A DNA stretch of 64,000 bases from assembly GCA_023412665.1 (NCBI GenBank), contig JAEZCA010000035.1:186001-250000 (forward strand), read 5' to 3'. Shown in pieces: positions 16,191-25,358 of this stretch (position 1 is the first letter of the stretch; each line of letters starts with the position of its first letter). Position numbers and translations under genes: made by a program. This stretch comes from Bacillota bacterium. GTDB lineage: Bacteria > Bacillota > Clostridia > Acetivibrionales > DTU013. The notes beneath the pieces are model-generated. The model was not told the origin of the DNA. It made no database searches and was given only the letters and a program-made list of their open reading frames with translations.

Positions 16191-18572
16191 ATGAATACAT
16201 ATCAGGTACAAAAAAGAGATGGCTCTATTGCCGAGTTTAAGCTGGACAAGATATCGACCGCAATGAAAAAGGCATTTAAATCAAGGAATATCAGCTGGGA
16301 TGAAAATATCATTGATTTCATGGCACTTAAGGTCACTGCAGATTTTCAGCCGAAAATACAAAATGGCGTGATCCATGTGGAGGATATTCAGGATAGTGTC
16401 GAATCTGTACTCATACAGGCAGGCTATACTGAAGTCGCCCGCTCATATATTCTCTACCGCAAACAGCATGAAAACATGCGCAGTATAAAGTCCTCGATGC
16501 TCAATTATAAGGATCTTGTTGATAATTATGTAAAGGCAAACGATTGGCGCGTAAAAGAAAATTCAACGGTCACCTATTCCGTAGGCGGCCTAATCCTGAG
16601 CAATTCCGGCGCTATAACAGCAAACTACTGGCTGTCTGAGATATATGACAGGGAGATTGCCGATGCACACCGCAGTTGCGATATCCACATCCATGATCTG
16701 TCCATGCTTACCGGCTATTGTGCAGGCTGGTCCCTGAAGGATCTGATACTGGAAGGCCTTGGCGGGATCCCAGGTAAAATCACCTCATCTCCTGCCAGCC
16801 ATCTGGCGACCCTGTGCAACCAGATGGTCAATTTCCTCGGCATCATGCAGAACGAATGGGCCGGAGCACAGGCTTTTTCGTCATTTGACACCTATCTTGC
16901 TCCCTTTGTAAAAAAAGATAGTTTAACCTACAACCAGGTCGAAAAAAGTATAGAGTCGTTTATTTACGGTGTAAATACTCCCAGCCGCTGGGGTTCCCAG
17001 GCCCCATTCACAAATATTACCCTTGACTGGATAGTCCCAAAGGACCTGGCTGACCAGCCTGCAATCGTAGGCGGAAAGGAAATGGACTTTTGCTATAAAG
17101 ACTGCCAGCCTGAAATGGATATAGTCAATAAAGCATTTATTGAAGTAATGATCAAGGGTGATGCAAACGGCCGCGGATTCCAGTATCCTATTCCTACCTA
17201 TTCCATTACACGAGACTTTAACTGGTCAGATACTGAGAATAACCGCTTGCTTTTTGAGATGACCTCCAAATATGGGACTCCCTATTTCTCAAACTATATT
17301 AACAGTGAAATGGAGCCTAGCGATGTCCGAAGCATGTGCTGCCGTTTACGGCTAGATTTAAGAGAACTGAGGAAAAAGGCTGGGGGATATTTTGGCAGCG
17401 GTGAGAGCACAGGGTCCATAGGTGTTGTTACGATCAATCTGCCGAGAATTGCATACCTTTCAGAAAACAAGACAGAATTCTATCAAAGACTGGATCATTT
17501 AATGGATATTGCAGCTCGCTCTCTTAAAACCAAACGCACTGTCATTACACGTCTTCTTGATGCTGGGCTGTATCCTTATACCAAGCATTATCTCAAATCC
17601 TTCAACAATCATTTCTCGACCATCGGCCTCGTCGGAATGAATGAAGCAGGGTTGAATGCAAAGTGGCTTGGCAAGGACATGAGCCATCCAGATACTATTA
17701 TGTTTGCAAAAGAGGTGCTTAACCATATGCGAGAGCGCCTGATGAGCTATCAGGAAAAATACGGGGATCTTTATAATCTTGAAGCAACACCAGCAGAATC
17801 CACATCGTACAGGCTGGCAAAGCATGATTCCCAACAGTATCCGGATATAATTACAGCTTCTGAAAACACAAATACACCCTATTATACCAATAGCTCGCAC
17901 CTCCCTGTTGGCTATACCGAAGATATTTTCCAGGCATTGGATGTCCAGGATGAGCTTCAGACATTATATACCTCAGGTACAGTTTTTCATGCCTTCCTGG
18001 GAGAAAAACTGCCCGGGTGGGAGGCAACCGCAAAGCTCGTGCGTACAATTGCAGAGAACTATAAACTGCCATATTATACTATATCGCCGACCTATTCGGT
18101 ATGCCATGACCACGGCTATATTGCGGGAGAACAGTTTATCTGCCCTACCTGCGGCAAATCAGCAGAGGTGTACAGCAGGATCACCGGATACTACAGACCG
18201 GTACAAAACTGGAATAATGGGAAGCTTGAAGAATTCAAGGCCAGAAAGGTATATTCCCTTGCCAGATCTGATACCGCAACAGGTAAAAACGCAGGCCGGA
18301 TCTCCAGCCCGCCGGGACAAACAGAAAGCAAATACGGAAATGTCATTTTGTTCACAACACCTTCATGCCCAAACTGTAAAATAGTAAAAGCTGTACTGGA
18401 TAAGGCTAATATGGAATACAGCATCATTGATGCTTCCAATGACCCGGCACTGGCAGTGCAATACAAAGTCAAAACCGCTCCGACATTGATTATCAGAAAT
18501 AGTAATGGGGAATTATTAGACAGCATAACTGATCTGGCGGCAATCAAGGCCTATAGTCAGAAAATAGTCTAA
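16191..18572 (+). CDS. nrdD: Class III ribonucleoside-triphosphate reductase with C-terminal glutaredoxin-like domain
   Basis: The 793-residue protein reduces ribonucleotides to deoxyribonucleotides under anaerobic conditions. It has an N-terminal ATP-cone (about 1-90), the NrdD barrel (about 100-640), a zinc-finger-like Cys cluster with ICPTCG, and the glycyl-radical motif RITGY with Gly666. The last 76 residues form a thioredoxin/glutaredoxin-like domain with CPNC (Cys726 and Cys729). The RITGYYRPV context resembles the NrdD2 group, which takes electrons from thioredoxin-like proteins instead of formate, so the fused domain may be its own reductant. GAGAGGAA precedes the chosen ATG. Confidence 0.9.
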   Translation: MNTYQVQKRDGSIAEFKLDKISTAMKKAFKSRNISWDENIIDFMALKVTADFQPKIQNGVIHVEDIQDSVESVLIQAGYTEVARSYILYRKQHENMRSIKSSMLNYKDLVDNYVKANDWRVKENSTVTYSVGGLILSNSGAITANYWLSEIYDREIADAHRSCDIHIHDLSMLTGYCAGWSLKDLILEGLGGIPGKITSSPASHLATLCNQMVNFLGIMQNEWAGAQAFSSFDTYLAPFVKKDSLTYNQVEKSIESFIYGVNTPSRWGSQAPFTNITLDWIVPKDLADQPAIVGGKEMDFCYKDCQPEMDIVNKAFIEVMIKGDANGRGFQYPIPTYSITRDFNWSDTENNRLLFEMTSKYGTPYFSNYINSEMEPSDVRSMCCRLRLDLRELRKKAGGYFGSGESTGSIGVVTINLPRIAYLSENKTEFYQRLDHLMDIAARSLKTKRTVITRLLDAGLYPYTKHYLKSFNNHFSTIGLVGMNEAGLNAKWLGKDMSHPDTIMFAKEVLNHMRERLMSYQEKYGDLYNLEATPAESTSYRLAKHDSQQYPDIITASENTNTPYYTNSSHLPVGYTEDIFQALDVQDELQTLYTSGTVFHAFLGEKLPGWEATAKLVRTIAENYKLPYYTISPTYSVCHDHGYIAGEQFICPTCGKSAEVYSRITGYYRPVQNWNNGKLEEFKARKVYSLARSDTATGKNAGRISSPPGQTESKYGNVILFTTPSCPNCKIVKAVLDKANMEYSIIDASNDPALAVQYKVKTAPTLIIRNSNGELLDSITDLAAIKAYSQKIV

Positions 18573-18613
18573 AGACGTCGGTTGATTGAGCCATAGCCTC
18601 GTGACTAGTAAAG

Positions 18614-18637
18614 ATGCGGCAGGGTTGCCTGCCGCAT
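18614..18637. terminator. Hairpin between nrdD and the CE7 esterase gene
   Basis: A perfect 10-bp GC-rich stem, ATGCGGCAGG with CCTGCCGCAT, and a four-base loop lies between two convergent genes. Neither side has a strong T-run, so termination is likely but not certain. Confidence 0.6.
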
Positions 18638-18653
18638 ATAAACTGCATACTAT

Positions 18654-19616
18654 TTACTCCTGAAGGTGTTTCATAAGCATTCTCAGCCTCTTCTCAACAA
18701 AACCAGGTATGTACTCGTGGCCATGGTACCGATATACTGCAATCTCCTTGGGACAGGTCATATGATTGTAGGCCGCAAATATAGTAGACGGCGGCGTAAT
18801 ATCATCAACAAGGCCTGATGCTACAAGTACAGGGCATTTTACCATAGGAGCCAGATTCATTACATCAAAATAAGTTAATGTCCTTTTGGCCTGCTCTTCC
18901 ACTTCCGGGTCCGAGTATCTGCGGAAAAATTCATTCAGCTCCAGATACGGCATCCTCGGCGTAATATCTATGGCACGGTTAAAATGGCACAGGTAAGGGT
19001 GGGTTGCAGCTGCAACTGCAGGTATGTCGGAAAGCGCCGCAGCAGCCAATGTTAATGCACCTCCCTGGCTGCCTCCTATAACACCGATCCGGTCTTTGTC
19101 AACGTCGCTCATTGAGGCCAGTATTTCAACAGCTCTGACACTGTCCATATACACTGCCCGGTAATAGTACTCGTCTTTAGAAAGGATTCCCTTGGCCATC
19201 CATCCGGTAGTGTTTCCATGGGAGGTCACAATGTTATCAACACTCTTTCCGTGCTGCCCGCGTACAAGCATATGAAGCACAGCATATCCGTGCAGCGCCA
19301 GATCGACTGTCTCATGGATATTCCCGTCCGCCGCCCAGTTATAACCGTGGTACAGAACGATCCCCGGGTATTTTCCGGGACCGTCGGGTATGGCAAACCA
19401 GCCGTCGATATTGGCATTCATAAAACCAGGGTACGATAATCTGAACACCTTCACGCCCTTGGAGGGATAATCATATGGCAGCAGTTCATACTTAACAGGG
19501 GTCTTCGCCAGTTCCTTTTTAGTCATTTGCCAGAAGTCTTCGAAGTCCGGCTCCCTCGTCAAGGCAGGCTTGTATATTTTTAGTTCCTCGAGACTGAGAT
19601 CATACGGTTGAATCAT
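18654..19616 (-). CDS. Carbohydrate esterase family 7 acetyl esterase (acetylxylan esterase/cephalosporin C deacetylase type)
   Basis: The 320-residue alpha/beta hydrolase has the CE7 hallmarks: an RGQ motif at 119-121, the nucleophile elbow GGSQGG with Ser183, an acid residue at Asp271 or Asp272, and the C-terminal catalytic His300 in HGHE. CE7 enzymes remove acetyl groups from xylo-oligosaccharides and related esters inside the cell. No signal peptide is present. GGAGGTG lies before the ATG. It stands next to, but 68 bases beyond, the stop of the PfkB kinase gene, in the same direction. Confidence 0.9.
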   Translation of the reverse strand: MIQPYDLSLEELKIYKPALTREPDFEDFWQMTKKELAKTPVKYELLPYDYPSKGVKVFRLSYPGFMNANIDGWFAIPDGPGKYPGIVLYHGYNWAADGNIHETVDLALHGYAVLHMLVRGQHGKSVDNIVTSHGNTTGWMAKGILSKDEYYYRAVYMDSVRAVEILASMSDVDKDRIGVIGGSQGGALTLAAAALSDIPAVAAATHPYLCHFNRAIDITPRMPYLELNEFFRRYSDPEVEEQAKRTLTYFDVMNLAPMVKCPVLVASGLVDDITPPSTIFAAYNHMTCPKEIAVYRYHGHEYIPGFVEKRLRMLMKHLQE

Positions 19617-19715
19617 ATTTCATGCACCTCCGGATTAATATTATTGGTCAATCAAATTGTTTATAGAATATATCATACAACAGCAATTTGTATGAGTACC
19701 ATTCCTATCAATGCC

Positions 19716-20648
19716 TTACAGGTACTCAAGCATGACCTGTCCTTGCAGTTCATCGATCAATGACCTGTCTGCCGCCTGAGTGCCTGAGGTCGTAACATTA
19801 GCTGCAGAGCAGGCCGTTGCCAGTCTGGCAGACTCCTCAAATCCGGCTCCGGTGTCCATGGAATGAGCAATGGCGGCCACCAATGCGTCTCCGGCTCCAA
19901 CAGTGCTCTTTACACCTACCTTGAGGCCGTGAGCCAGCAGTGACCTGGTTTTATCAACAAAAAGAGCGCCATTTTCACCCAGTGAAACCACTGCCAGTTC
20001 TATCCCGAATTCCTTGACAAGCCGCCTGGCGTATCTCTCGGCTTGTCCCGCCTCCTCTATGACAGTATCAAAAAGCTGCCCCAGCTCATGTATGTTTGGT
20101 TTCACCAGGTATGGACCTGCTTTGATACCGTTCTTCAAAAGCTCCCTGTCGGCATCCAGTACCGCCATCCCACCTTTTCGCTTTACTGCCTCTATCCAGC
20201 GGGCGTATATGGTTTTATCAACATTATCCGGTACACTTCCTGAGAAAACCACGATTGATTTGTGCCCTGCCTTATCGAGCAGTTTTTGCTGCAGTATATC
20301 AAGATCATTGACGCTCACACAAGGCCCGGGCTCATTGATATCTGTATTGGTACATCTTACACTGTCTATGACCTTGAGATTTGTTCTGGTTTCTCCATTT
20401 ATGAATAAGAAATCATTCTCTATACCTCGGTTATCCAGGTAATCCTTAACAAAGCTTCCCGACGCACCTCCGAGTATACCCATGGCAATGCTCCTGCCGC
20501 CCAGGCTTGCTATTACCTTTGACACATTGATGCCTTTGCCTCCGGCATCTAGTCTGATCGATGAGACCCTGTTGACGTTCCCAACCGAAAACTCATTTAT
20601 CACCACGGTTTTGTCGACCGCAGGATTCAGCGTAACAGTATAGATCAT
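19716..20648 (-). CDS. PfkB-family hexose-phosphate kinase (1-phosphofructokinase or tagatose-6-phosphate kinase)
   Basis: The 310-residue protein starts MIYTVTLNPAVDKTVVI, as FruK/LacC enzymes do, and has the LDAGGKGINVSKVI substrate-binding segment and the C-terminal GAGDALVAAIAH motif with the catalytic Asp. It phosphorylates fructose 1-phosphate or tagatose 6-phosphate to the bisphosphate. The start is the ATG with AGAGGT upstream; an in-frame 58-codon extension runs into the inverted-repeat element and is not credible. No fruA PTS gene or lac genes accompany it, so its exact substrate is open. Confidence 0.85.
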   Translation of the reverse strand: MIYTVTLNPAVDKTVVINEFSVGNVNRVSSIRLDAGGKGINVSKVIASLGGRSIAMGILGGASGSFVKDYLDNRGIENDFLFINGETRTNLKVIDSVRCTNTDINEPGPCVSVNDLDILQQKLLDKAGHKSIVVFSGSVPDNVDKTIYARWIEAVKRKGGMAVLDADRELLKNGIKAGPYLVKPNIHELGQLFDTVIEEAGQAERYARRLVKEFGIELAVVSLGENGALFVDKTRSLLAHGLKVGVKSTVGAGDALVAAIAHSMDTGAGFEESARLATACSAANVTTSGTQAADRSLIDELQGQVMLEYL

Positions 20649-20735
20649 GCCATACCTCTGCTTTACTTCATTTTCGTCCATCTTAATTTTATTGTCCCGT
20701 ACGCAGAATGTCAATGAACCAAAAAATGAAAGCGA

Positions 20736-21014
20736 GGGACGGATATCTTGTTCAAGTTCTGTACATGAGGAATGCCGGTACTCATTCAGACTGCTGCGCG
20801 CACAGCTTCTAGTCGGCATCACTTATTCAAATGAGGGCGCTGGTCACTCGCCGTCCATGGCTCGGGACGCAGCGCCTACGGCATCCGTGCCGCAGGTTGT
20901 GGAGCCTGTTGCCTCATTTGAATTGCATGATGCCGAAGAATCTGTAGCGCTTGCAGTCATTGAATGCTTAACCGGCCTTCCTCATGTACTAAACAGAAAC
21001 AGAAAATCCGTCCC
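20736..21014. repeat. Long imperfect inverted-repeat element (about 100-bp arms) with branched cap
   Basis: The left arm 20736-20836 is an imperfect reverse complement of the right arm 20912-21014: both read GGGACGGAT, then GTACATGAGGA, GCCGGT, CATTC, CGGCATCA and ATTCAAATGAGG in the same order, with diverged joints. The 75-base centre holds two more hairpins, 20836-20842 with 20870-20876 and CGGCA/TGCCG at 20879-20892. The whole would fold into one long rod with a branched head. It fills the gap between the acyl-CoA synthetase stop and the PfkB kinase start. It could be a MITE or a structured RNA. Confidence 0.75.
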
Positions 21015-21032
21015 CATGATTCAATTCTACTT

Positions 21033-22868
21033 TTAGAGCCTCTCAATGAAATGTCCGCTAACCTTGCGTATATCAACGCCCGCTTTCTCGAGCATATCCT
21101 TGACCTTCTCCTGCTCAATGTGCCTCTTGGTCTTTATTCCGTTAGCCTTGACCAGTTCCTCCTCAGTCATTACGAAATAGCGGATTATCTTATACTGGGG
21201 CACCGTTTTATTTATTTCCTTAATAGCTACATCAAACTTCGCCGCAAGCTCGCTCTCAGGCAAAATACCGCCCTTCCCATCACCTGCATTATCCTTGTCG
21301 ATGACCAGCTTGGCGCAGATCTGAATATCTCCGTCCGGAGCTGTATTTCCCCACACAAAGGAATCCTTGATTCCCGGGATGTTGTTGAGCTGTACCTCAT
21401 ACTCCTCAGGAAATGCCTTTTTTCCGCTGTTGAGCACTATCATTGATTTCGCACGGCCGGTTATCCTGATAAGGCCTTTCTCATCGATATATCCTATGTC
21501 TCCGGTCCTGAGCCAGCCGTCCTCAGTAAAGGAATCGGCCGTTGCCGCAGGATCCTCGTAATACCCGAGCATAACATTACCACCTCGTGATATTATTTCT
21601 CCGATCCCGTTCTCATCCGGAGCATCTATAGCTACATCAATGCCGTACATAGGATGGCCTATAGTTCCGGGGACATTGACATAATCATTGTTTGATGAAA
21701 TAACAGGCGCCGCTTCTGTCAGTCCATAGCCCTGCAGCAGATTGAAGCCTATTTTATCAAAGCCTATGACCACTTCCCTGTCAAGCGCAGCTGCACCGGA
21801 CACCGCTACCCGGAGACCGGGGCCCAGCTGCTCAAAGACGCTCTTAAAGAGCTTTCTCCTGAGATCTATACCGACCGCCCTGAGCAAGTCCGACAGCTTT
21901 ATAATAGCCTTCAAGAGCTTATCCTTTCCGGATTTCTTGATGCCCTCCTGAAGCTTTCTGTACATCGCTTCAAAGATAGCAGGTACCGCCACCAGAATAG
22001 TAACATTGTACTCCTTCAAATTCTGAACGATATGCTTGACTCCATCGCAGTAGGCTATGCAAACACCGGTGTGCAGCATGAACATCAGGCCGACCGTATT
22101 CTCGAAGGTATGGTGGTATGGGAGCAGCGAAAGATGTGTATCTGTAGGATACACCTTTATCATTGTTGTTATTGAGGTTACATTGGCTGCCAGATTTGCA
22201 TGGGACAGCATGACGCCCTTGGACATGCTTGTCGTACCTGAGGTGAACAACAGCACTGACATCTTCTCCCTGTCAATATCAGCACCTGTAAAGGATTTGT
22301 CCCCCGAAGCCAGCAGCTTCCTGCCCTTCTCAATAAGCCCGGGCAAAGTAATGAACCTGGGATCGTCCCCGGTGCCTGCGGTGATTGTTTCCATACAGAT
22401 AAAGTACTTCATTCCGGGGTTTTTACCGGCAATATCAAGCATCATCCCATGATACGCCAGGCTGTAGAAGATCACCTCGACCTTGCCTCTGTCGATCAGG
22501 TTCTCAGCCTCGTTCTGCGGCAGGTGCCTGTCGAGGGGTACAGCGATCCCTGTACCGTTGACAATGGCAAAATAGCAAACGCCCCACTCATAACGGTTCT
22601 CTCCTATTATAGACATCCTCATACCTTTGAGTCCGAGGGAAACAAGTGCCGTTCCAAGACTGTCCACATCCGAATCCAGCTCCCTATAGGTTTTGCTGGT
22701 TATCCTGCCCTCTTTGTCCTTGATCTTAAAGGCAGTCCTGTCCCCATATCCTTCAGCGCTTCCCTTGATCAGTTCCCTAAGGTCTTTGACTACTTTAGGT
22801 TCATAAAATCCGAGTCCTTTAACTATTCTTCGTCCATCTCTGTTGATGATTTCGATATCTGCCTTCAT
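21033..22868 (-). CDS. Long-chain acyl-CoA synthetase-like AMP-binding enzyme
   Basis: The 611-residue protein belongs to the ANL adenylating family: P-loop-like LFTSGTTSMSKGVMLSH (about 200-217), GYGLTEAAPVIS (about 350), TGDIGYIDEKG with the adenine-binding Asp, and the hinge ITGRAKSMIVLNSGKK. Such enzymes activate fatty acids to acyl-CoA using ATP. The start is the ATG preceded by GGAGGG; the 16-codon upstream extension is discarded. It is monocistronic, and the inverted-repeat element begins 18 bases after its stop. An acyl-ACP synthetase role is also possible. Confidence 0.85.
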   Translation of the reverse strand: MKADIEIINRDGRRIVKGLGFYEPKVVKDLRELIKGSAEGYGDRTAFKIKDKEGRITSKTYRELDSDVDSLGTALVSLGLKGMRMSIIGENRYEWGVCYFAIVNGTGIAVPLDRHLPQNEAENLIDRGKVEVIFYSLAYHGMMLDIAGKNPGMKYFICMETITAGTGDDPRFITLPGLIEKGRKLLASGDKSFTGADIDREKMSVLLFTSGTTSMSKGVMLSHANLAANVTSITTMIKVYPTDTHLSLLPYHHTFENTVGLMFMLHTGVCIAYCDGVKHIVQNLKEYNVTILVAVPAIFEAMYRKLQEGIKKSGKDKLLKAIIKLSDLLRAVGIDLRRKLFKSVFEQLGPGLRVAVSGAAALDREVVIGFDKIGFNLLQGYGLTEAAPVISSNNDYVNVPGTIGHPMYGIDVAIDAPDENGIGEIISRGGNVMLGYYEDPAATADSFTEDGWLRTGDIGYIDEKGLIRITGRAKSMIVLNSGKKAFPEEYEVQLNNIPGIKDSFVWGNTAPDGDIQICAKLVIDKDNAGDGKGGILPESELAAKFDVAIKEINKTVPQYKIIRYFVMTEEELVKANGIKTKRHIEQEKVKDMLEKAGVDIRKVSGHFIERL

Positions 22869-23038
22869 AACACCCTCCATCACTTGGTATGAATCGGAAT
22901 TTCCCTGCCCTGGCATTGCTGTAATATTATCACTTTATTATATGACCTGGTAATATGTCTTAGTAATAACATTATAACTTTTTTTGAGAAAATAATCAAC
23001 AAAAATGGCAAAAAGCTGGACCGGCCCCGCTAAAACAC

Positions 23039-23069
23039 AATGAAGGCGCATCATTGATGCGCCTTCATT
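23039..23069 (-). terminator. Terminator of the ABC-transporter/epimerase operon
   Basis: A perfect 13-bp stem (23039-23051 with 23057-23069) with a 5-base loop follows the last gene of the operon; on the minus strand it is followed by GTGTTTTA. Confidence 0.75.
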
Positions 23070-23164
23070 TGATTCAGTCCTGTGATGTTATGCAATTGTT
23101 GATGTAAATCCTGCTGCGTCTGTACTGTATATTCTGCTATATGTCCTGCTGCATATCCTGCGGA

Positions 23165-24337
23165 TTATTTTATTTCGTTTATGGTAACTCTGCGTCCTTC
23201 GTCACTGGACTTGCGAATCGCCTCAAGAATACGTATGATTTGCGCGCCATCATTAAAATCAGGCTTGATTACACCCTTTCCTGCTACTGCATTGAGGAAA
23301 TCATAGAATGCATTTACAAACGTATGCTCATAGCCAATTATATGACCCGACGGCCACCATGCCGACAGATACGGATGATCCGCCTCTGTGACAAGTATCC
23401 TGCGATAGCCCTGTTCCCTGCCTTGTTCAGTAAAGTCAAAGAATTCGAGCTCGTTCATACGCTCCAGATTGAACCTCAGGGCCCCCTTGCTGCCATAGAG
23501 TTCAAAATCGTTATAGTTCTTTCTTCCCACTGCAAACCGCGAGGATTCAATGCTTCCCAGCGCTCCGTTCTCAAACTCGGCTATTGCAAAGGATGCATCA
23601 TCCACTTCAACATCGCCCATCTCGGTGGCACTTGCACCTGTGCCGGCTGTGAATGCCGTAGCTCCAACGCCCGGCAGCGGACGCTTTTTAATAAATGTCT
23701 TGTTGACTGCAGTGACAGCTTCAGGTTCGCCGATCAAAAAGCGGGCCAGATCGACTGCATGAGAGGAAAGGTCAAACAGCGGGCCTCCTCCTGCCTTATC
23801 CTTGCGCAGCTGCCACGAGAGCGGGAAATTCGGATCAGTGATCCAATCCTGCAGGTATGCGCCGCGCCAATGATATACGGTCCCTATCCTGCCTTCATCG
23901 ATCAGCTGCTTCGCATAAGATACTGCTGGCGCCTTTCTATAGTTGTGGTTCAGATAATGGACCACGCCGGCCTTTTCGACCGCGTCTACCATCTCCTTGG
24001 CATCGCCATAGGTAAGTGTAAAGGGCTTTTCACACACTATATGCTTGCCTGCTTTTGCCGCTGCAATTGCCATTTCCTTATGTTCAAAGGTTGGCGTACC
24101 GATGTCTACGATATCTATATCATCCCGTTCCATCACGGTCCGCCAGTCATATGTCACTTCTTCATAGCCCCAGCGTTCTGCAAAGTCCTCCAGTGGTGTC
24201 TTGTTGCCTGCAATGACCTTTAATACGATCTCGTAATCAGTATCGAAGAATTCACCGACTCTGCGCCATGCATTGCTGTGGGCTTTGCCCATAAATCCGC
24301 CGCCTATCATGGCGACATTAAGCTTTTTCTTTCCCAT
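23165..24337 (-). CDS. Gfo/Idh/MocA-family NAD(P)-dependent oxidoreductase
   Basis: The 390-residue protein has an N-terminal Rossmann fold (GGGFMGKAHSNAW, residues 12-24), the conserved CEKPF lysine-proline motif near 100, and the C-terminal alpha/beta dimerisation domain with GGGPLFDLSSHAVD near 190. The family oxidises or reduces sugars, inositols and their derivatives. It is the last gene of a six-gene operon with an RbsABC-type importer and two TIM-barrel isomerases. Such pairs commonly convert an imported polyol or sugar through a keto intermediate. GGAGG precedes the ATG. The substrate is not known. Confidence 0.9.
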   Translation of the reverse strand: MGKKKLNVAMIGGGFMGKAHSNAWRRVGEFFDTDYEIVLKVIAGNKTPLEDFAERWGYEEVTYDWRTVMERDDIDIVDIGTPTFEHKEMAIAAAKAGKHIVCEKPFTLTYGDAKEMVDAVEKAGVVHYLNHNYRKAPAVSYAKQLIDEGRIGTVYHWRGAYLQDWITDPNFPLSWQLRKDKAGGGPLFDLSSHAVDLARFLIGEPEAVTAVNKTFIKKRPLPGVGATAFTAGTGASATEMGDVEVDDASFAIAEFENGALGSIESSRFAVGRKNYNDFELYGSKGALRFNLERMNELEFFDFTEQGREQGYRRILVTEADHPYLSAWWPSGHIIGYEHTFVNAFYDFLNAVAGKGVIKPDFNDGAQIIRILEAIRKSSDEGRRVTINEIK

Positions 24338-24404
24338 ATAAAGCCTCCTGCTGCTTTATGATATACCCTGTGTATTCACATATGTATATCTCATTAATAC
24401 CCTC

Positions 24405-25265
24405 TTAAGCAAACTTTGCACCGATCTTCTTAAGATTCTTGACACTTATTGCTATAGCCTCTTCTTCCATACCAAGCCACTCAGGAGCCGGAGCATCAAT
24501 CTCGACCGCCAGGAAGCCCTTGTAGCCCGCCTTGCTCAGCAATTCAGCCAGCTTGAGATTGTCGACCATTCCGAAGCCTACCGGTACTCCGCAGAAGAAA
24601 TACCAATCTGTCGGTTTTGCTGTCGGATGGAGCTTAAGATCTTTAATATGAGTAGAGAATACATATGGAGCCAGTTTTTCCATGCCAGCCACCGGATCAT
24701 CCAGAAGACGCAGAAAGTTGCCTGTGTCAAAGTTGATGCCGAAGTTGGGAGAATTTACTGCCTGTATCATCTCAAGCATCTCATCAGATGTATAGTCAAG
24801 ATGATTTTCAGCTGCCAGCTTTACGCCATGAGCCTCGGCGATCTTTGTGGCTTCCTTGTACATGGGTATGAGCCTTGCTATATGGTCACGATGATTTTCA
24901 TGGCGCCAATCGAAGGCCGAACCGGTTATTCTCATAACGTCAGTGCCAATTAGACGTGTCTTTGGTATCAGCGCCTTCATTTCTTCAAAAGCTTCCGGAT
25001 TAAGACCTCTCTCCAGGCCGTTGGGATGGCCCCAGGCAAATACTGTGTCAAAACCATAGTCCTTTATCTTCGCTCCCAGCTCTTTCAGGTAACCGTCGTC
25101 AAGGCTCGGCAAAAAGCAGGTTTCAAGCGAAACACCATCAACGCCCAGTTTCTTTGCAAACTCAAGGAAATCGTCAACGGTTTTTAACTTTTCAGGCTTT
25201 TCCTGAAAATCATAGACTTCACCAAAAAGTCTGTGAAAACAATAACTGTCAATACCGATCTTCAT
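24405..25265 (-). CDS. Sugar phosphate isomerase/epimerase (xylose-isomerase-like TIM barrel)
   Basis: The 286-residue protein is an AP-endonuclease-2/IolE-IolI type TIM barrel. Metal-ligand segments are visible as LAAENH (about residue 155), NFGINFDTGN (about 181-190), STHIKDL (about 213) and a final AVEID glutamate. The family includes inosose dehydratases and ketose 3-epimerases. It lies 67 bases before the Gfo/Idh gene, an association typical of inositol or rare-sugar pathways where the dehydrogenase makes the keto substrate. GGAGGG precedes the start. Exact reaction unknown. Confidence 0.85.
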   Translation of the reverse strand: MKIGIDSYCFHRLFGEVYDFQEKPEKLKTVDDFLEFAKKLGVDGVSLETCFLPSLDDGYLKELGAKIKDYGFDTVFAWGHPNGLERGLNPEAFEEMKALIPKTRLIGTDVMRITGSAFDWRHENHRDHIARLIPMYKEATKIAEAHGVKLAAENHLDYTSDEMLEMIQAVNSPNFGINFDTGNFLRLLDDPVAGMEKLAPYVFSTHIKDLKLHPTAKPTDWYFFCGVPVGFGMVDNLKLAELLSKAGYKGFLAVEIDAPAPEWLGMEEEAIAISVKNLKKIGAKFA

Positions 25266-25358
25266 GTGTATAACCCTCCTGTTGGTTTTTATATTTATTC
25301 TTTACCAATAACCCGGCCGGCATACAGACCCGGCCGGAATATTGGCTAACAGTCCGGA

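Noticed and set aside
20647..21036. Open plus-strand frame of 129 codons across the inverted-repeat element
   Set aside because: It has no ribosome binding site, its sequence is low in protein-like pattern, and the DNA is explained by the long inverted repeat.
23141..24223. Plus-strand frame of 360 codons opposite the Gfo/Idh gene
   Set aside because: It is antisense to a clearly conserved dehydrogenase, Cys/Arg-rich and without family resemblance; a shadow frame.
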